A DNA stretch of 64,000 bases from Bacillus nakamurai (GCF_001584325.1 NZ_LSAZ01000003.1:1-64000); one strand, 5' to 3'; counted from the first letter of the stretch, positions 26,221 through 36,146 are shown. Notes: generated by a model from the letters alone, not told the origin. Program-made: numbers and translations.

Positions 26221-27390
26221 GTGAACACAGCATCCTTTTACAGAGATACGTGGGCGGAAATCGATCTGTCTGCGATTAAAGAAAATGTCAGCCATATGAA
26301 AAAACACATCGGCGAAAACACCCATCTCATGGCGGTTGTAAAGGCAAACGCATACGGCCACGGAGATGCAGAAGTCGGAAAAGCCGCTCTTGAAGCCGGC
26401 GCCTCATGCCTTGCCGTTGCCATTTTAGATGAGGCGATTTCATTGAGAAAACGCGGTATCACAGCACCGATTCTCGTCCTTGGCGCGGTGCCGCCCGAGT
26501 ATGTCCAAGCTGCTGCCGAATATGACGTGACCTTGACGGGCTACTCCGTTGAATGGCTGCAGGAAGCGGCCCGCCACCTCGGCGGTGAAACAGTCTCTTT
26601 TCACCTGAAAGTCGATTCGGGCATGAACAGGCTGGGGGTAAAGACAGAAGAAGAGGTGCAGAGCGTTTTAAAAATCCTCGGCCAAAATCCGGGTTTAGTA
26701 TGTAAAGGCGTTTTCACCCACTTTGCCACCGCGGATGAAAAGGACAGAAGCTATTTTCTCTGTCAGTTTGACCGTTTTAAAAAACTGATTGCCCCCCTTC
26801 CTTTAAAGGAACTGATGGTGCACTGCGCAAACAGCGCCGCAGGCCTCCGTCTGAAAAAAGGCTTTTTTAATGCGGTCCGTTTCGGTATCAGCATGTATGG
26901 GCTTCGTCCGTCAGCGGAGATCACAGACGAAATTCCGTTTCGATTAAAGCCGGCGTTTACGTTCCATTCCACCCTGTCGCATGTGAAAAAAATCCACAAG
27001 GGGGAAAGCGTCAGCTACGGCGCCGCGTATACGGCCCATAAAGACCAATGGATCGGAACCGTTCCCGTCGGTTACGCAGACGGCTGGCTCCGCAAGCTTA
27101 AGGGCACGGCTGTTCTCATCAACGGCAAACGGATGAATATCGCCGGCAGAATCTGCATGGACCAATTTATGGTGGAATTAGACCAATGCTATCCGCCGGG
27201 CACAAAAGTAACTTTAATCGGCAGTCAAAAGGAAGAAACCATTACTATGGATGAAATCGCCGGACGCCTTGAAACGATTAACTACGAAATTCCTTGTACG
27301 ATTAGTTCCCGTGTTCCCCGTATGTTTTTGGAAAATGGGAGTATAATGGAAGTAAGAAATCCTTTGCTGCAAGAAAATACAAGCAAATAG
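26221..27390 (+). CDS. alr: Alanine racemase
   Basis: PLP enzyme supplying D-alanine for the cell wall. 389 residues from GTG 26221 (TAGGAAG site). PLP lysine in AVVKANAYGHG near residue 40; catalytic Tyr in ESVSYGAAYTA near residue 265; GRICMDQFMVELD near the C-terminal domain. It precedes the ndoAI-ndoA module as in B. subtilis. Confidence 0.96.
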   Translation: MNTASFYRDTWAEIDLSAIKENVSHMKKHIGENTHLMAVVKANAYGHGDAEVGKAALEAGASCLAVAILDEAISLRKRGITAPILVLGAVPPEYVQAAAEYDVTLTGYSVEWLQEAARHLGGETVSFHLKVDSGMNRLGVKTEEEVQSVLKILGQNPGLVCKGVFTHFATADEKDRSYFLCQFDRFKKLIAPLPLKELMVHCANSAAGLRLKKGFFNAVRFGISMYGLRPSAEITDEIPFRLKPAFTFHSTLSHVKKIHKGESVSYGAAYTAHKDQWIGTVPVGYADGWLRKLKGTAVLINGKRMNIAGRICMDQFMVELDQCYPPGTKVTLIGSQKEETITMDEIAGRLETINYEIPCTISSRVPRMFLENGSIMEVRNPLLQENTSK

Positions 27391-27508
27391 CCATTATCCA
27401 GAAAAAGAGAATTTATAAAACCGCTATGCTTGGCGTTTGAATAATGGTATCATTATGTCTGGATGGATTAATGGTCGTATCCGTAAGTTTGGTGGAGGTG
27501 TATGTTTT

Positions 27509-27790
27509 TTGTCTGAATCCAGCGCAAGAACCGAAATGAAAATCAGCTTGCCTGAAAACTTAGTAGCTGAATTGGATGGTGTAGCGATGCGGGAGAAACG
27601 AAGCAGAAACGAACTGATATCACAAGCAGTGAGAGCGTATGTCAGCGAACGGACAACACGCCATAACCGTGATTTGATGAGACGCGGGTATATGGAAATG
27701 GCGAAAATCAACTTGAATATTTCTTCTGAGGCTCACTATGCTGAGTGCGAAGCAGAAACGACCGTTGAGCGCTTAGTCAGCGGAGGCTAA
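27509..27790 (+). CDS. ndoAI: Antitoxin EndoAI (MazE-like)
   Basis: A 93-residue ribbon-helix-helix antitoxin starting at TTG 27509 (GGTGGAGGTG site). N-terminal RHH motif [29 protein letters not shown] and an acidic C-terminal tail that inhibits EndoA. Five bases separate it from ndoA. Confidence 0.94.
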   Translation: MSESSARTEMKISLPENLVAELDGVAMREKRSRNELISQAVRAYVSERTTRHNRDLMRRGYMEMAKINLNISSEAHYAECEAETTVERLVSGG

Positions 27791-27795
27791 TCATT

Positions 27796-28146
27796 TTGAT
27801 TGTTAAGCGCGGCGATGTTTATTTTGCTGATTTATCTCCTGTTGTTGGCTCAGAACAAGGCGGCGTACGCCCGGTTTTAGTGATCCAAAATGATATCGGA
27901 AATCGCTTTAGCCCGACTGCTATTGTTGCAGCCATAACAGCCCAAATACAGAAAGCGAAATTACCAACCCACGTCGAAATTGATGCAAAACGCTACGGTT
28001 TTGAAAGAGATTCCGTTATTTTGCTGGAGCAAATTCGGACGATTGACAAGCAAAGGTTAACGGATAAAATAACTCATCTGGATGATGAAATGATGGATAA
28101 GGTTGATGAAGCCCTGCAAATCAGTTTGGCACTCATTGATTTTTAG
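27796..28146 (+). CDS. ndoA: mRNA interferase EndoA (MazF-type toxin)
   Basis: A 116-residue MazF-family endoribonuclease; the B. subtilis enzyme cleaves at UACAU. Starts at TTG 27796. Motifs [29 protein letters not shown] (catalytic Arg in GGVRP) and [11 protein letters not shown] (catalytic Thr). The sequence appears identical to the B. subtilis protein as I remember it. Confidence 0.96.
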   Translation: MIVKRGDVYFADLSPVVGSEQGGVRPVLVIQNDIGNRFSPTAIVAAITAQIQKAKLPTHVEIDAKRYGFERDSVILLEQIRTIDKQRLTDKITHLDDEMMDKVDEALQISLALIDF

Positions 28147-28158
28147 TAATATCTTCCC

Positions 28159-28188
28159 GGTTGCTCATATAGAGCAACTTTTTTTGTT
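28159..28188 (+). terminator. ndoA terminator
   Basis: TTGCTC-ATATA-GAGCAA followed by C and seven T residues. Its T-run overlaps the -35 region of the rsbRA promoter. Confidence 0.85.
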
Positions 28189-28212
28189 TTCGAAAAACAT
28201 TAGCGCTATAAT
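28184..28212 (+). promoter_or_regulatory. Sigma-A promoter of the rsbRA-sigB operon
   Basis: TTGTTT, 17 bases, TATAAT, 54 bases upstream of the rsbRA start. Confidence 0.75.
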
Positions 28213-28265
28213 GAATAGATAATCAAACAAAATTGTTGTTTTCTGTCGGGAGGTCAGTGAAACCC

Positions 28266-29087
28266 ATGTCGAATCAGAAAGTGTACCAGTTCATTATCGA
28301 TCAGCATGATGAGCTGCTTCATACTTGGACAAGCAAATTAAAAGAAGTAGGCAATCAAGAAGACTATCAGCTCAACAATCAAATATATGAAAATATCTGC
28401 AAGGATTATATAGACATTCTTTTACTGTCATCGAAGGATGATGAAGCAGCGGAAGAACAGATCAGCCAGCTTGCTCTGCGTGCGGTGCAGCTCGGACTGT
28501 CGCTGAAACTTCTGTCAGCCACCCTGTCAGAGTTTTGGAAGCTGCTTTACGAAGCAATGGTTGACCATGATACGGCAGATCAGGACAGAGCAGCGCTAAT
28601 TTTGCAGATTGACAGCTTTTTCAATCCGATCAATACAGAAATCTTAAATCAATATTCCATCTCTTGGGAAAAGACGGTATCTCTTCAAAAAATCGCGCTT
28701 CAGGAGCTTTCGGCTCCGCTCATCCCCGTGTTTGAGCATGTGACCGTTATGCCGCTTGTCGGAACGATTGACACGGAGCGTGCGAAACAGATTATGGAAA
28801 ATCTTTTGAACGGCGTCGTCAAACACCGTGCGCAGGTCGTGCTGATCGACATTACGGGCGTGCCTGTTGTCGATACGATGGTCGCACACCACATCATTCA
28901 GGCATCTGAAGCGGTACGGCTTGTCGGAGCAAAATGCCTGCTTGTCGGAATCCGTCCGGAAATCGCGCAAACGATCGTTAATCTGGGAATTGATTTGTCG
29001 CAGGTTATTACGAAGAATACCCTTCAAAAAGGAATTCAAACAGCGCTGGAGATGACAAATCGAAAAATCGTTTCATTGGGGGAATAA
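28266..29087 (+). CDS. rsbRA: Stressosome co-antagonist RsbRA
   Basis: A 274-residue stressosome scaffold/sensor protein: N-terminal non-heme globin-like domain (residues 1-135) and C-terminal STAS domain. The phospho-Thr regions [12 protein letters not shown] (Thr171) and [10 protein letters not shown] (Thr205) are present. ATG 28266 after CGGGAGGTCAG gives the exact family length. First gene of the eight-gene sigma-B operon. Confidence 0.96.
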   Translation: MSNQKVYQFIIDQHDELLHTWTSKLKEVGNQEDYQLNNQIYENICKDYIDILLLSSKDDEAAEEQISQLALRAVQLGLSLKLLSATLSEFWKLLYEAMVDHDTADQDRAALILQIDSFFNPINTEILNQYSISWEKTVSLQKIALQELSAPLIPVFEHVTVMPLVGTIDTERAKQIMENLLNGVVKHRAQVVLIDITGVPVVDTMVAHHIIQASEAVRLVGAKCLLVGIRPEIAQTIVNLGIDLSQVITKNTLQKGIQTALEMTNRKIVSLGE

Positions 29088-29091
29088 CATT

Positions 29092-29457
29092 GTGAGACAT
29101 CCAAAAATCCCGATCCTGAAACTGTATAACTGCCTATTAGTATCCATTCAATGGGAACTAGACGATCAAACTGCTTTGCATTTTCAAGAAGACCTGTTAA
29201 ACAAAATTTATGAAACCGGCGCAAACGGGGTCGTGATCGATCTTACATCCGTTGACATGATTGACTCATTTATCGCAAAAGTTCTCGGAGACGTCATTAC
29301 CATGTCAAAACTGATGGGTGCCAAAGTCGTATTAACGGGGATTCAGCCTGCTGTAGCGGTAACGCTGATTGAACTGGGAATCTCACTTGAAGAAATCGAA
29401 ACAGCGCTCGACTTGGAGCAAGGGCTTGAGACATTGAAGCGGGAATTGGGGGAATAG
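29092..29457 (+). CDS. rsbS: Stressosome antagonist RsbS
   Basis: A 121-residue single STAS-domain protein that holds RsbT in the stressosome. The phosphorylated Ser is in [13 protein letters not shown] near residue 59. Starts at GTG 29092, four bases after rsbRA. Confidence 0.96.
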   Translation: MRHPKIPILKLYNCLLVSIQWELDDQTALHFQEDLLNKIYETGANGVVIDLTSVDMIDSFIAKVLGDVITMSKLMGAKVVLTGIQPAVAVTLIELGISLEEIETALDLEQGLETLKRELGE

Positions 29458-29459
29458 CG

Positions 29460-29861
29460 ATGAACGACCAATCCTGTGTAAAAATCATGACAGAATGGGA
29501 TATCGTAGCCGCCAGACAGCTTGGCCGCAACGTTGCGAAGGAATTAGGATTCGGCACGGTGGATCAGGCCAGAATCACGACGGCTATCTCAGAATTGGCC
29601 AGAAACATTTATTTATATGCCGGCAAAGGCCAGGTGAGCATCGAACAAGTAAACGACAGAGGAAAAAAAGGCCTTAAAATCATAGCGGAAGACAAAGGAC
29701 CCGGAATCCCCGACATCCGTAAAGTGATGGAAGACGGCTTTTCAACGTCAGGCGGACTGGGAGCGGGGCTTCCGGGTGTAAAAAGACTGATGGATGAATT
29801 CAGCCTGCAATCTGTTGCAGAGGAAGGAACAGAGATTCAAGCCGTAAAATGGCTTCGGTAG
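29460..29861 (+). CDS. rsbT: Serine/threonine kinase and RsbU activator RsbT
   Basis: A 133-residue GHKL-type kinase with N box (TTAISELARNIY) and G boxes (AEDKGPGI, GGLGAGLPGVKRL). It phosphorylates RsbS and RsbRA and, when released, activates RsbU. Overlaps the rsbU upstream region; two bases after rsbS. Confidence 0.96.
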   Translation: MNDQSCVKIMTEWDIVAARQLGRNVAKELGFGTVDQARITTAISELARNIYLYAGKGQVSIEQVNDRGKKGLKIIAEDKGPGIPDIRKVMEDGFSTSGGLGAGLPGVKRLMDEFSLQSVAEEGTEIQAVKWLR

Positions 29862-29872
29862 GAGGTAAAAAC

Positions 29873-30880
29873 GTGGATTTCAGGGAGGTTATAGAGCAGC
29901 GGTATCACCAGCTGCTTAGCCGATATATAGCCGAATTAACAGAAACATCTTTATATCAAGCCCAAAAATTCAGCCGAAAAACGATTGAACATCAAGTTCC
30001 TCCGGAGGAAATTATAAGCATCCACCGAAAAGTAGTGAAGGAGCTGTACCCGGATTTGCCGGAAGATGTTTTTCATTCGCTGGATTTTTTAATAGAAGTC
30101 ATGATTGGCTACGGGATGGCCTATCAGGAACATCAAAGCCTGAGAGATATCCAGCAGGAGCTGCGCTCAGAGATTGAAATCGCCGCAAACGTCCAGCAAA
30201 CGCTGCTCGGCACAAAAATTCCCGATGAAGAAGAGCTGGATATCGGCGCAATCAGCGTCCCCGCTAAACAAATGAGCGGAGATTATTATCACTTCGTCAA
30301 AGACAAGGAATCTATTAATATTGCGATAGCCGATGTGATCGGGAAAGGAATCCCCGCCGCTTTGTGCATGTCGATGATTAAGTATGCCATGGACTCTTTG
30401 CCTGAGATCGGCATTCACCCCTCCCAAGTGCTGAAAAATCTTAACCGCGTTGTAGAACAAAATGTGGACGCAAGCATGTTTATCACCATGTTTTATGCAA
30501 ACTACAATACGAAAAGCCACCAATTTACATATGCTTCAGCCGGGCATGAGCCGGGCTTCTATTATTCTGAAAAAGAAAACAAGTTTTATGATTTAGAGGC
30601 GAAGGGATTGGTGCTGGGGATATCTCAGGATTTTGATTACGACCAATATGAACAGCACATGGACAAGGGAGACATGATTGTTCTCTTTTCTGACGGCGTC
30701 ACCGAATGCCGGACAGAAAACGGTTTCCTAGAACGCCGAGACATTCAGAACATGCTGGAAAAGCATATGGAATGCTCCGCGCAGGATATGGTCAAAAATA
30801 TTTACAACAGCCTGCTGCAGCTTCAGGATTTTCAGCTGCATGATGATTTTACGTTAATTGTTTTAAAAAGAAAGGTTTAG
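29873..30880 (+). CDS. rsbU: PP2C-type phosphatase RsbU
   Basis: A 335-residue protein: N-terminal RsbT-binding helical domain (residues 1-85) and C-terminal PPM/PP2C (SpoIIE-like) phosphatase domain with SGDYYHF, IAIADVIGKGIPAAL and LFSDGVTE metal motifs. Dephosphorylates RsbV-P. GTG 29873 follows TAGGAGGTAAAAAC. The stop codon overlaps the internal sigma-B promoter. Confidence 0.96.
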   Translation: MDFREVIEQRYHQLLSRYIAELTETSLYQAQKFSRKTIEHQVPPEEIISIHRKVVKELYPDLPEDVFHSLDFLIEVMIGYGMAYQEHQSLRDIQQELRSEIEIAANVQQTLLGTKIPDEEELDIGAISVPAKQMSGDYYHFVKDKESINIAIADVIGKGIPAALCMSMIKYAMDSLPEIGIHPSQVLKNLNRVVEQNVDASMFITMFYANYNTKSHQFTYASAGHEPGFYYSEKENKFYDLEAKGLVLGISQDFDYDQYEQHMDKGDMIVLFSDGVTECRTENGFLERRDIQNMLEKHMECSAQDMVKNIYNSLLQLQDFQLHDDFTLIVLKRKV

Positions 30881-30900
30881 AGAAACAGCATCTCGGGTAA
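30875..30900 (+). promoter_or_regulatory. Sigma-B autoregulatory promoter of rsbV-rsbW-sigB-rsbX
   Basis: GTTTAG, 14 bases, GGGTAA. The -35 overlaps the rsbU stop codon and the start of rsbV lies 44 bases downstream, as in B. subtilis. Confidence 0.93.
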
Positions 30901-30944
30901 TTAACCATTAGCATTAGTGAAGGATAACTTTCAGAGGTGATACG

Positions 30945-31274
30945 ATGAATTTAAAAGTAGATATGAAGCAGAATCTTTCAGATATACAGGTCAATATCGC
31001 TGGAGAAATTGATGTATACTCAGCTCCGGTCGTTCGTGAAAAACTGATGCCCCTGGCAACCGAGGGGAAAGACATGAGAATCTGCTTAAAAGATGTGAAC
31101 TATATGGACAGTACGGGTTTAGGCGTTTTTGTAGGTGTGTTTAAAACGGTCAGCAAGGAAGGCGGCTCCATGAAGCTTGAAAATCTTTCTGACCGACTCG
31201 TTCGGCTGTTTGAGATCACGGGGCTTAAGGACATCATTGATATTTCGGCAAAGTCAGAAGGTGGCGTGCAATGA
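30945..31274 (+). CDS. rsbV: Anti-anti-sigma factor RsbV
   Basis: A 109-residue STAS protein; the phosphorylatable Ser is in [17 protein letters not shown] near residue 56. In the dephosphorylated state it binds RsbW and frees sigma-B. Overlaps rsbW by four bases. Confidence 0.97.
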   Translation: MNLKVDMKQNLSDIQVNIAGEIDVYSAPVVREKLMPLATEGKDMRICLKDVNYMDSTGLGVFVGVFKTVSKEGGSMKLENLSDRLVRLFEITGLKDIIDISAKSEGGVQ

Positions 31275-31753
31275 AGACATCAGTTGATTATATAGAAATG
31301 AAGATTCCGGCCGAACCGGAATATGTAGGAATCGTACGGCTTACACTTTCAGGTGTCGCAAGCAGAATGGGCTATACCTATGATGAAATTGAAGATTTGA
31401 AAATTGCTGTCAGTGAAGCCTGTACAAACGCTGTTCAGCATGCTTACAAAGATGAAAACAAGGGTGAAGTATCCGTGCGATTCGGTGTGTTTGAGGATCG
31501 GCTCGAGGTAATTGTCGCGGATCAGGGAGACAGTTTTGATTTCGATCAGAAGCATCAGGATCTCGGACCGTACACACCTTCGCACACAGTCGATCAATTA
31601 TCAGAAGGAGGGCTCGGTCTATATCTAATGGAAACGCTCATGGATGAAGTCAAAGTGCAAAGCAACTCTGGCGTCACCGTGGCGATGACAAAGTATTTAC
31701 ATGGGGAGCGAGTTGATCATGGCACAACCATCAAAAACTACGAAACTAACTAA
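31271..31753 (+). CDS. rsbW: Anti-sigma-B factor and RsbV kinase RsbW
   Basis: A 160-residue GHKL kinase ([15 protein letters not shown] box, [10 protein letters not shown] and [17 protein letters not shown] boxes) that sequesters sigma-B and phosphorylates RsbV. The 3' end overlaps sigB by 35 bases. Confidence 0.97.
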   Translation: MKTSVDYIEMKIPAEPEYVGIVRLTLSGVASRMGYTYDEIEDLKIAVSEACTNAVQHAYKDENKGEVSVRFGVFEDRLEVIVADQGDSFDFDQKHQDLGPYTPSHTVDQLSEGGLGLYLMETLMDEVKVQSNSGVTVAMTKYLHGERVDHGTTIKNYETN

Positions 31754-32507
31754 AGATGAAGTTGATCGGCTCATATGCGAGTTCCAAATAAACGATAATA
31801 AAGAAGCACAGGAAAAACTCGTCGAAGTGTATACCAATCTTGTCGAAATGCTGGCTAAGAAATATTCAAAAGGCAAAAGCTTTCACGAAGACCTTCGCCA
31901 AGTCGGGATGATCGGGCTGCTCGGCGCCATTAAAAGATACGATCCTGAAGTCGGAAAATCATTTGAAGCCTTTGCAATCCCGACTATTATCGGAGAAATC
32001 AAACGCTTCCTCAGGGATAAAACGTGGAGCGTCCACGTTCCGAGACGGATCAAGGAGCTTGGCCCGCGTATTAAAATGGCGGTGGATCGGCTGACAACAG
32101 ATACGCAGCGATCACCAAAAGTCGAAGAAATCGCAGCCTACCTCGACGTGTCCGAAGAGGAAGTGCTGGAAACAATGGAGATGGGGAAAAGCTATCAGGC
32201 CCTGTCTGTCGATCACAGCATAGAGGCGGACTCGGACGGAAGCACCGTCACCATTCTCGACATTGTCGGTTCCCAAGAAGAAGGATACGAACGCGTCAAC
32301 CAGCAAATGATGATCAAAAGCGTGCTTCATGTGCTGTCTGAACGTGAAAAACAAATTATTGATTTAACATTTGTGCAAAATAAAAGCCAAAAAGAAACAG
32401 GGGACATTCTCGGAATATCTCAAATGCACGTCTCGCGATTACAGAGAAAAGCGGTGAAAAAACTGAGAGAGGCCTTGATTGGAGATCCCTCCATGGAGCT
32501 AATGTAA
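31719..32507 (+). CDS. sigB: General stress sigma factor SigB
   Basis: A 262-residue group 3 sigma-70 factor. ATG 31719 follows GGGGAGCG with eight-base spacing. Region 2 (FHEDLRQVGMIGLLGAIKRYDP, FEAFAIPTIIGEIKRFLRDKTW), region 3 (SPKVEEIAAYLDVSEEEV) and region 4 HTH (KSQKETGDILGISQMHVSRLQRKAVKKL) are present. Predicted to read the GTTTAg/GGGtAa promoters noted in this window. Confidence 0.97.
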   Translation: MAQPSKTTKLTKDEVDRLICEFQINDNKEAQEKLVEVYTNLVEMLAKKYSKGKSFHEDLRQVGMIGLLGAIKRYDPEVGKSFEAFAIPTIIGEIKRFLRDKTWSVHVPRRIKELGPRIKMAVDRLTTDTQRSPKVEEIAAYLDVSEEEVLETMEMGKSYQALSVDHSIEADSDGSTVTILDIVGSQEEGYERVNQQMMIKSVLHVLSEREKQIIDLTFVQNKSQKETGDILGISQMHVSRLQRKAVKKLREALIGDPSMELM

Positions 32508-33109
32508 TGATTCAGGTTGAAGAAAACGAACATGTTCAAACCCTTGTATACCAACTAAATAAAGAAGGCAAGTCGGTATGCGGCGACAGCTTTTTTATGA
32601 AGGCGAATGAAGAGGAATTAGTATGTGCGGTAGCGGACGGTCTCGGGAGCGGATCACTTGCCAACGAGTCCTCATCAGCCATTAAAGACATCGTTGAAAC
32701 CTATGCAGACGAGGACGTGGAAAGCATCATCGAACGGTGCAACCAAGCGATGAGAAACAAAAGAGGAGCGACTGCTTCCATCTTAAAAATCAATTTCATC
32801 AAAAGGCAGCTCGCGTACTGTTCAATCGGGAACGTCCGTTTCTTTCTGCAATCCCCATCTGGCGACAGCTTTCATCCTCTGCCGATCTCAGGTTACCTGT
32901 CAGGCAAACCGCAGAGATACAAAACTCATACGTCATCATACGAAAAAGGAGCGAAATTTATCATTCACACTGATGGGTTAGATGTTCCGAACATCCGCTC
33001 CTATTTAAAACAAGGGCAATCAATAGATGAAATATCAAATTCGCTTCACATGTACACAACGTCAAGAAAAGATGATTTAACCTATATTCTCGGGCAGCTT
33101 TTATCGTAA
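32507..33109 (+). CDS. rsbX: Feedback phosphatase RsbX
   Basis: A 200-residue PP2C-type phosphatase that dephosphorylates RsbS and RsbRA and resets the stressosome. Metal motifs CAVADGLGSG and IIHTDGLD. Its ATG overlaps the sigB stop by one base. Last gene of the operon. Confidence 0.95.
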   Translation: MIQVEENEHVQTLVYQLNKEGKSVCGDSFFMKANEEELVCAVADGLGSGSLANESSSAIKDIVETYADEDVESIIERCNQAMRNKRGATASILKINFIKRQLAYCSIGNVRFFLQSPSGDSFHPLPISGYLSGKPQRYKTHTSSYEKGAKFIIHTDGLDVPNIRSYLKQGQSIDEISNSLHMYTTSRKDDLTYILGQLLS

Positions 33110-33121
33110 GGCTGCTTTTTT
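33094..33121 (+). terminator. sigB operon terminator
   Basis: GCAGC and GGCTGC flank a loop that includes the rsbX stop codon and are followed by seven T residues. Confidence 0.75.
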
Positions 33122-33181
33122 TATGTTCAGCCGTTTTTTGATACACTAGAGGAAGAATGAAGAGATGGAGGCTTTGGTGAT

Positions 33182-35341
33182 ATGGAAACGTTAGCCCTTT
33201 TGAAAAAACAAATTGCTGCAGAAACAGCTTTATCACAAAAAAACGTCGAAAGTGTAATCCGCCTGCTTGAAGACGGCAACACCGTCCCGTTTATCGCACG
33301 ATATCGAAAAGAACAGACAGGTTCAATGGACGAGGTGCAGATTCAGACGATCTCTGAGCGCTGGCAATACATTCAAAACCTGAGCCAGCGGAAAGAAGAA
33401 GTGATCAGATTGATCGCCGAGCAGGACAAGCTGACAGACGAGCTGAAGCAAAAAATCGAACAGGCCGTTAAGCTTCAGGAAGTCGAGGATTTGTACCGCC
33501 CCTTCAAACAAAAACGGAAAACAAAAGCGACCGTCGCCAAAAGCAAAGGGCTTGAACCGCTTGCCGAATATATTCTTTCCCTGCCAAAAGATAACCGCCT
33601 TCACGAGACGGCTGATCAATATATAAGTGCAGAAAAAGAGGTGGCTTCAAGAGAAGAAGCCATCGAAGGCGCGAAGCACATTATAGCCGAACAAATTTCG
33701 GACGATCCTCATTTCAGAAAATGGATACGCCAAGAAACCTTTAAAAAAGGAATCCTCACATCTGCGGCAGGAAAATCAGCCGGGGAAGACGAGAAGAACG
33801 TATACGAGATGTATTATGAATATGAAGAGCCGATTCAAAAAGTCGTGCCTCACAGAGTGCTTGCGATGAACCGGGGTGAAAAAGAAGGCATCTTAAAGAT
33901 TGGGATCGAACCGCCCGCCGATCAAATCAAGGCCTATTTAGAAAAGCAAATCATCAAACACCGCGATACACCAGTCAGGGAAACGCTGAAAGAAGCCATT
34001 GACGACGCGTACAAACGCCTGATTCAGCCGGCCATTGAGCGTGACATCCGCAAAGAGCTGTCAGAAAAAGCGGACGCACAGGCGATCCATATTTTTGCTG
34101 AAAACCTGCGCAAGCTCCTGCTGCAGCCGCCGATGAAGGGAAAGGTTGTGCTCGGCATCGATCCGGCTTTCCGCACAGGCTGCAAATTAGCCGTCGTCGA
34201 CGAAACGGGAAAGGTGCTGAAAATCGACGTCATCTACCCGCACGCTCCCGTGAAAAAGACAGCGGAAGCGCGGGAAAAAGTGAAAAACATTTTGGAGAAG
34301 TACGAAGTCGAGGTCGTGGCGATCGGAAACGGTACGGCATCCAGAGAGACGGAACAATTTACGGTTGATTTATTAAAGGAAACGGAGCGGGACATTTATT
34401 ATGTGATCGTCAATGAGGCCGGCGCAAGTGTCTATTCTGCGTCAGAGCTGGCGCGGGAAGAATTCCCTGATTTTCAGGTTGAAGAGCGCAGCGCCGTCTC
34501 AATCGCGCGGAGATTGCAGGACCCGCTGGCCGAACTCGTCAAAATTGATCCGAAATCAGTCGGTGTCGGCCAATATCAGCATGACGTCAGCCAAAAGCAA
34601 TTAAACGAATCACTCCGTTTTGTCGTTGAAACCGTCGTCAACCAAGTCGGCGTAAACGTCAATACCGCATCAGCCGCGCTGCTTCAATATGTAGCTGGAT
34701 TATCTAAGACCGTTGCCGGAAACATCGTCAAAAAACGGGAGGAGCTCGGAAAATTTACAAATCGCAAAGAGCTGAAAGACATCCCGCGCCTCGGCGCGAA
34801 AACGTATGAGCAATGTATCGGCTTTTTAAGGGTGCCTGACGGAAAAGAACCGCTCGACCGTACCGGCATTCACCCGGAAAGCTATAAAGAAACAAAGGAC
34901 TTGCTCAAAAAACTCAAGCTCACAACTGACCAAATCGGAAGCGCGGACGTAAAAGAGAAGATCAGCAAGCTGCCGCTGTCTGAAACGGCACAAGAGCTGG
35001 GAATAGGGGAAATCACGCTGGCAGATATTTGCGGGCAGCTGACAAGGCCTGAGCGCGATCCGCGCGATGAAGTGCCGAAGCCTTTACTGAAAAAAGACGT
35101 CCTTCAGCTTGAGGATTTAAAGGAAGGAATGGAATTGCAAGGCACCGTCCGCAACGTTGTAGACTTCGGCGCATTCGTCGATATCGGCGTTAAACAAGAC
35201 GGGCTTGTGCATATATCGAAACTGAGCAATCAATTCGTCAAACACCCTCTCGACGTCGTATCGGTCGGAGACATCGTCACCGTATGGGTGGAAGGGGCAG
35301 ACGTGCAAAAAGGCAGAGTGTCACTGTCTATGGTAAAATAA
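33182..35341 (+). CDS. tex: Tex-family S1 RNA-binding transcription accessory protein (YdcI)
   Basis: A 719-residue protein with N-terminal Tex helices (VPFIARYRKEQTGSMDE), YqgF/RNase H-like domain (LGIDPAFRTGCKLAVVDETG, near 325), helix-hairpin-helix domains (VNVNTASAALLQYVAGLSKTVAGNIV, near 490) and a C-terminal S1 domain (LQGTVRNVVDFGAFVDIGVKQDGLVHIS, near 650). Binds nucleic acid and influences transcription. In B. subtilis 168 I recall ydcFGH between rsbX and this gene; here the gap is 72 bases. Confidence 0.95.
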   Translation: METLALLKKQIAAETALSQKNVESVIRLLEDGNTVPFIARYRKEQTGSMDEVQIQTISERWQYIQNLSQRKEEVIRLIAEQDKLTDELKQKIEQAVKLQEVEDLYRPFKQKRKTKATVAKSKGLEPLAEYILSLPKDNRLHETADQYISAEKEVASREEAIEGAKHIIAEQISDDPHFRKWIRQETFKKGILTSAAGKSAGEDEKNVYEMYYEYEEPIQKVVPHRVLAMNRGEKEGILKIGIEPPADQIKAYLEKQIIKHRDTPVRETLKEAIDDAYKRLIQPAIERDIRKELSEKADAQAIHIFAENLRKLLLQPPMKGKVVLGIDPAFRTGCKLAVVDETGKVLKIDVIYPHAPVKKTAEAREKVKNILEKYEVEVVAIGNGTASRETEQFTVDLLKETERDIYYVIVNEAGASVYSASELAREEFPDFQVEERSAVSIARRLQDPLAELVKIDPKSVGVGQYQHDVSQKQLNESLRFVVETVVNQVGVNVNTASAALLQYVAGLSKTVAGNIVKKREELGKFTNRKELKDIPRLGAKTYEQCIGFLRVPDGKEPLDRTGIHPESYKETKDLLKKLKLTTDQIGSADVKEKISKLPLSETAQELGIGEITLADICGQLTRPERDPRDEVPKPLLKKDVLQLEDLKEGMELQGTVRNVVDFGAFVDIGVKQDGLVHISKLSNQFVKHPLDVVSVGDIVTVWVEGADVQKGRVSLSMVK

Positions 35342-35342
35342 A

Positions 35343-35370
35343 AGCACTGCTTACGAGCAGTGTTTTTTTC
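35343..35370. terminator. tex terminator overlapping the cmpA 3' end
   Basis: GCACTGC-TTACGA-GCAGTGT followed by T7. The TTA in the loop is the stop codon of cmpA on the opposite strand, and the downstream stem lies inside cmpA coding sequence. Confidence 0.88.
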
Positions 35371-35464
35371 TATAAAAATACCAGCATTGGTTCAAAAGCT
35401 TAATTTGATAATTATCTTTTTCTAAAAACGCTTTTTGCATTTGTTTCATCAGCCAATTCGGCAT
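35351..35464 (-). CDS. cmpA: Cortex morphogenetic protein CmpA
   Basis: A 37-residue protein, MPNWLMKQMQKAFLEKDN... ending FYRKKHCS, which matches the small B. subtilis sporulation protein CmpA in sequence, size and location. CmpA works with the ClpXP adaptor route to remove improperly built SpoIVA and so links coat to cortex assembly. AGGAGGAATGAGCC precedes ATG 35464. A CATACAAT element about 50 bases upstream on the minus strand resembles a sigma-E -10, but I see no good -35. Confidence 0.88.
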   Translation of the reverse strand: MPNWLMKQMQKAFLEKDNYQIKLLNQCWYFYRKKHCS

Positions 35465-35562
35465 GGCTCATTCCTCCTCAGCTTTTAGTAAGAGGGCAGT
35501 TTTAACACATTGTATGCGAACGGTGAATTGTCCCGTTCAAAGTTTTTAAAGCGAGGTGCACA

Positions 35563-36012
35563 ATGGATAACGAACAACTTCAAAAGCTGACAGAGGACAT
35601 CTCTGCCGTTTATTTCGAAAAACCATTTCGCCACCGGGCCTTGTTTAATGACCGGCTGAAAACGACGGGAGGCAGATACCTGCTGTCTTCCCATAACATT
35701 GAATTGAATCGGAAATACTTGCTTGAACACGGCCAAAGAGAGTTGGAAGGCATCATCAAACACGAACTCTGCCATTATCATCTTCATCTTGAAGGAAAAG
35801 GGTACAAGCACAGGGACAAAGACTTCAGAGAACTGCTTCAGAAAGTCGGGGCGCCGAGATTCTGCACGCCGCTCCAAACAAAAAAAGCACAAAAGAAAAC
35901 ATATATGTATAGATGCACGGCCTGCGGCCAACAGTATATAAAGAAGCGGGCAATGAATCCGGAAAGATATGCCTGCGGAAAGTGCAGAGGAAAAATCAAA
36001 AGAATTTTGTAA
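35563..36012 (+). CDS. ydcK: SprT-like zinc metalloprotease-fold protein YdcK
   Basis: A 149-residue SprT-like protein with active-site-type motif HELCHYHLH near residue 65 and a C-terminal zinc ribbon (CTACGQQYI...CGKCRGK). AGCGAGGTGCACA precedes ATG 35563. Function in Bacillus unknown; the family includes DNA-protein crosslink proteases. Confidence 0.92.
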   Translation: MDNEQLQKLTEDISAVYFEKPFRHRALFNDRLKTTGGRYLLSSHNIELNRKYLLEHGQRELEGIIKHELCHYHLHLEGKGYKHRDKDFRELLQKVGAPRFCTPLQTKKAQKKTYMYRCTACGQQYIKKRAMNPERYACGKCRGKIKRIL

Positions 36013-36146
36013 AAAGGCTTGACTCAATTCTCTGATCTGTGTTAAATTATAAAAGTCGTTGAGAGACAACGATGCTTTCTTAAAAAATAAATGTTGCTTC
36101 TTGACACTATATGTCGCATCATTTATAATAAAGAAAGTCTGATTAT

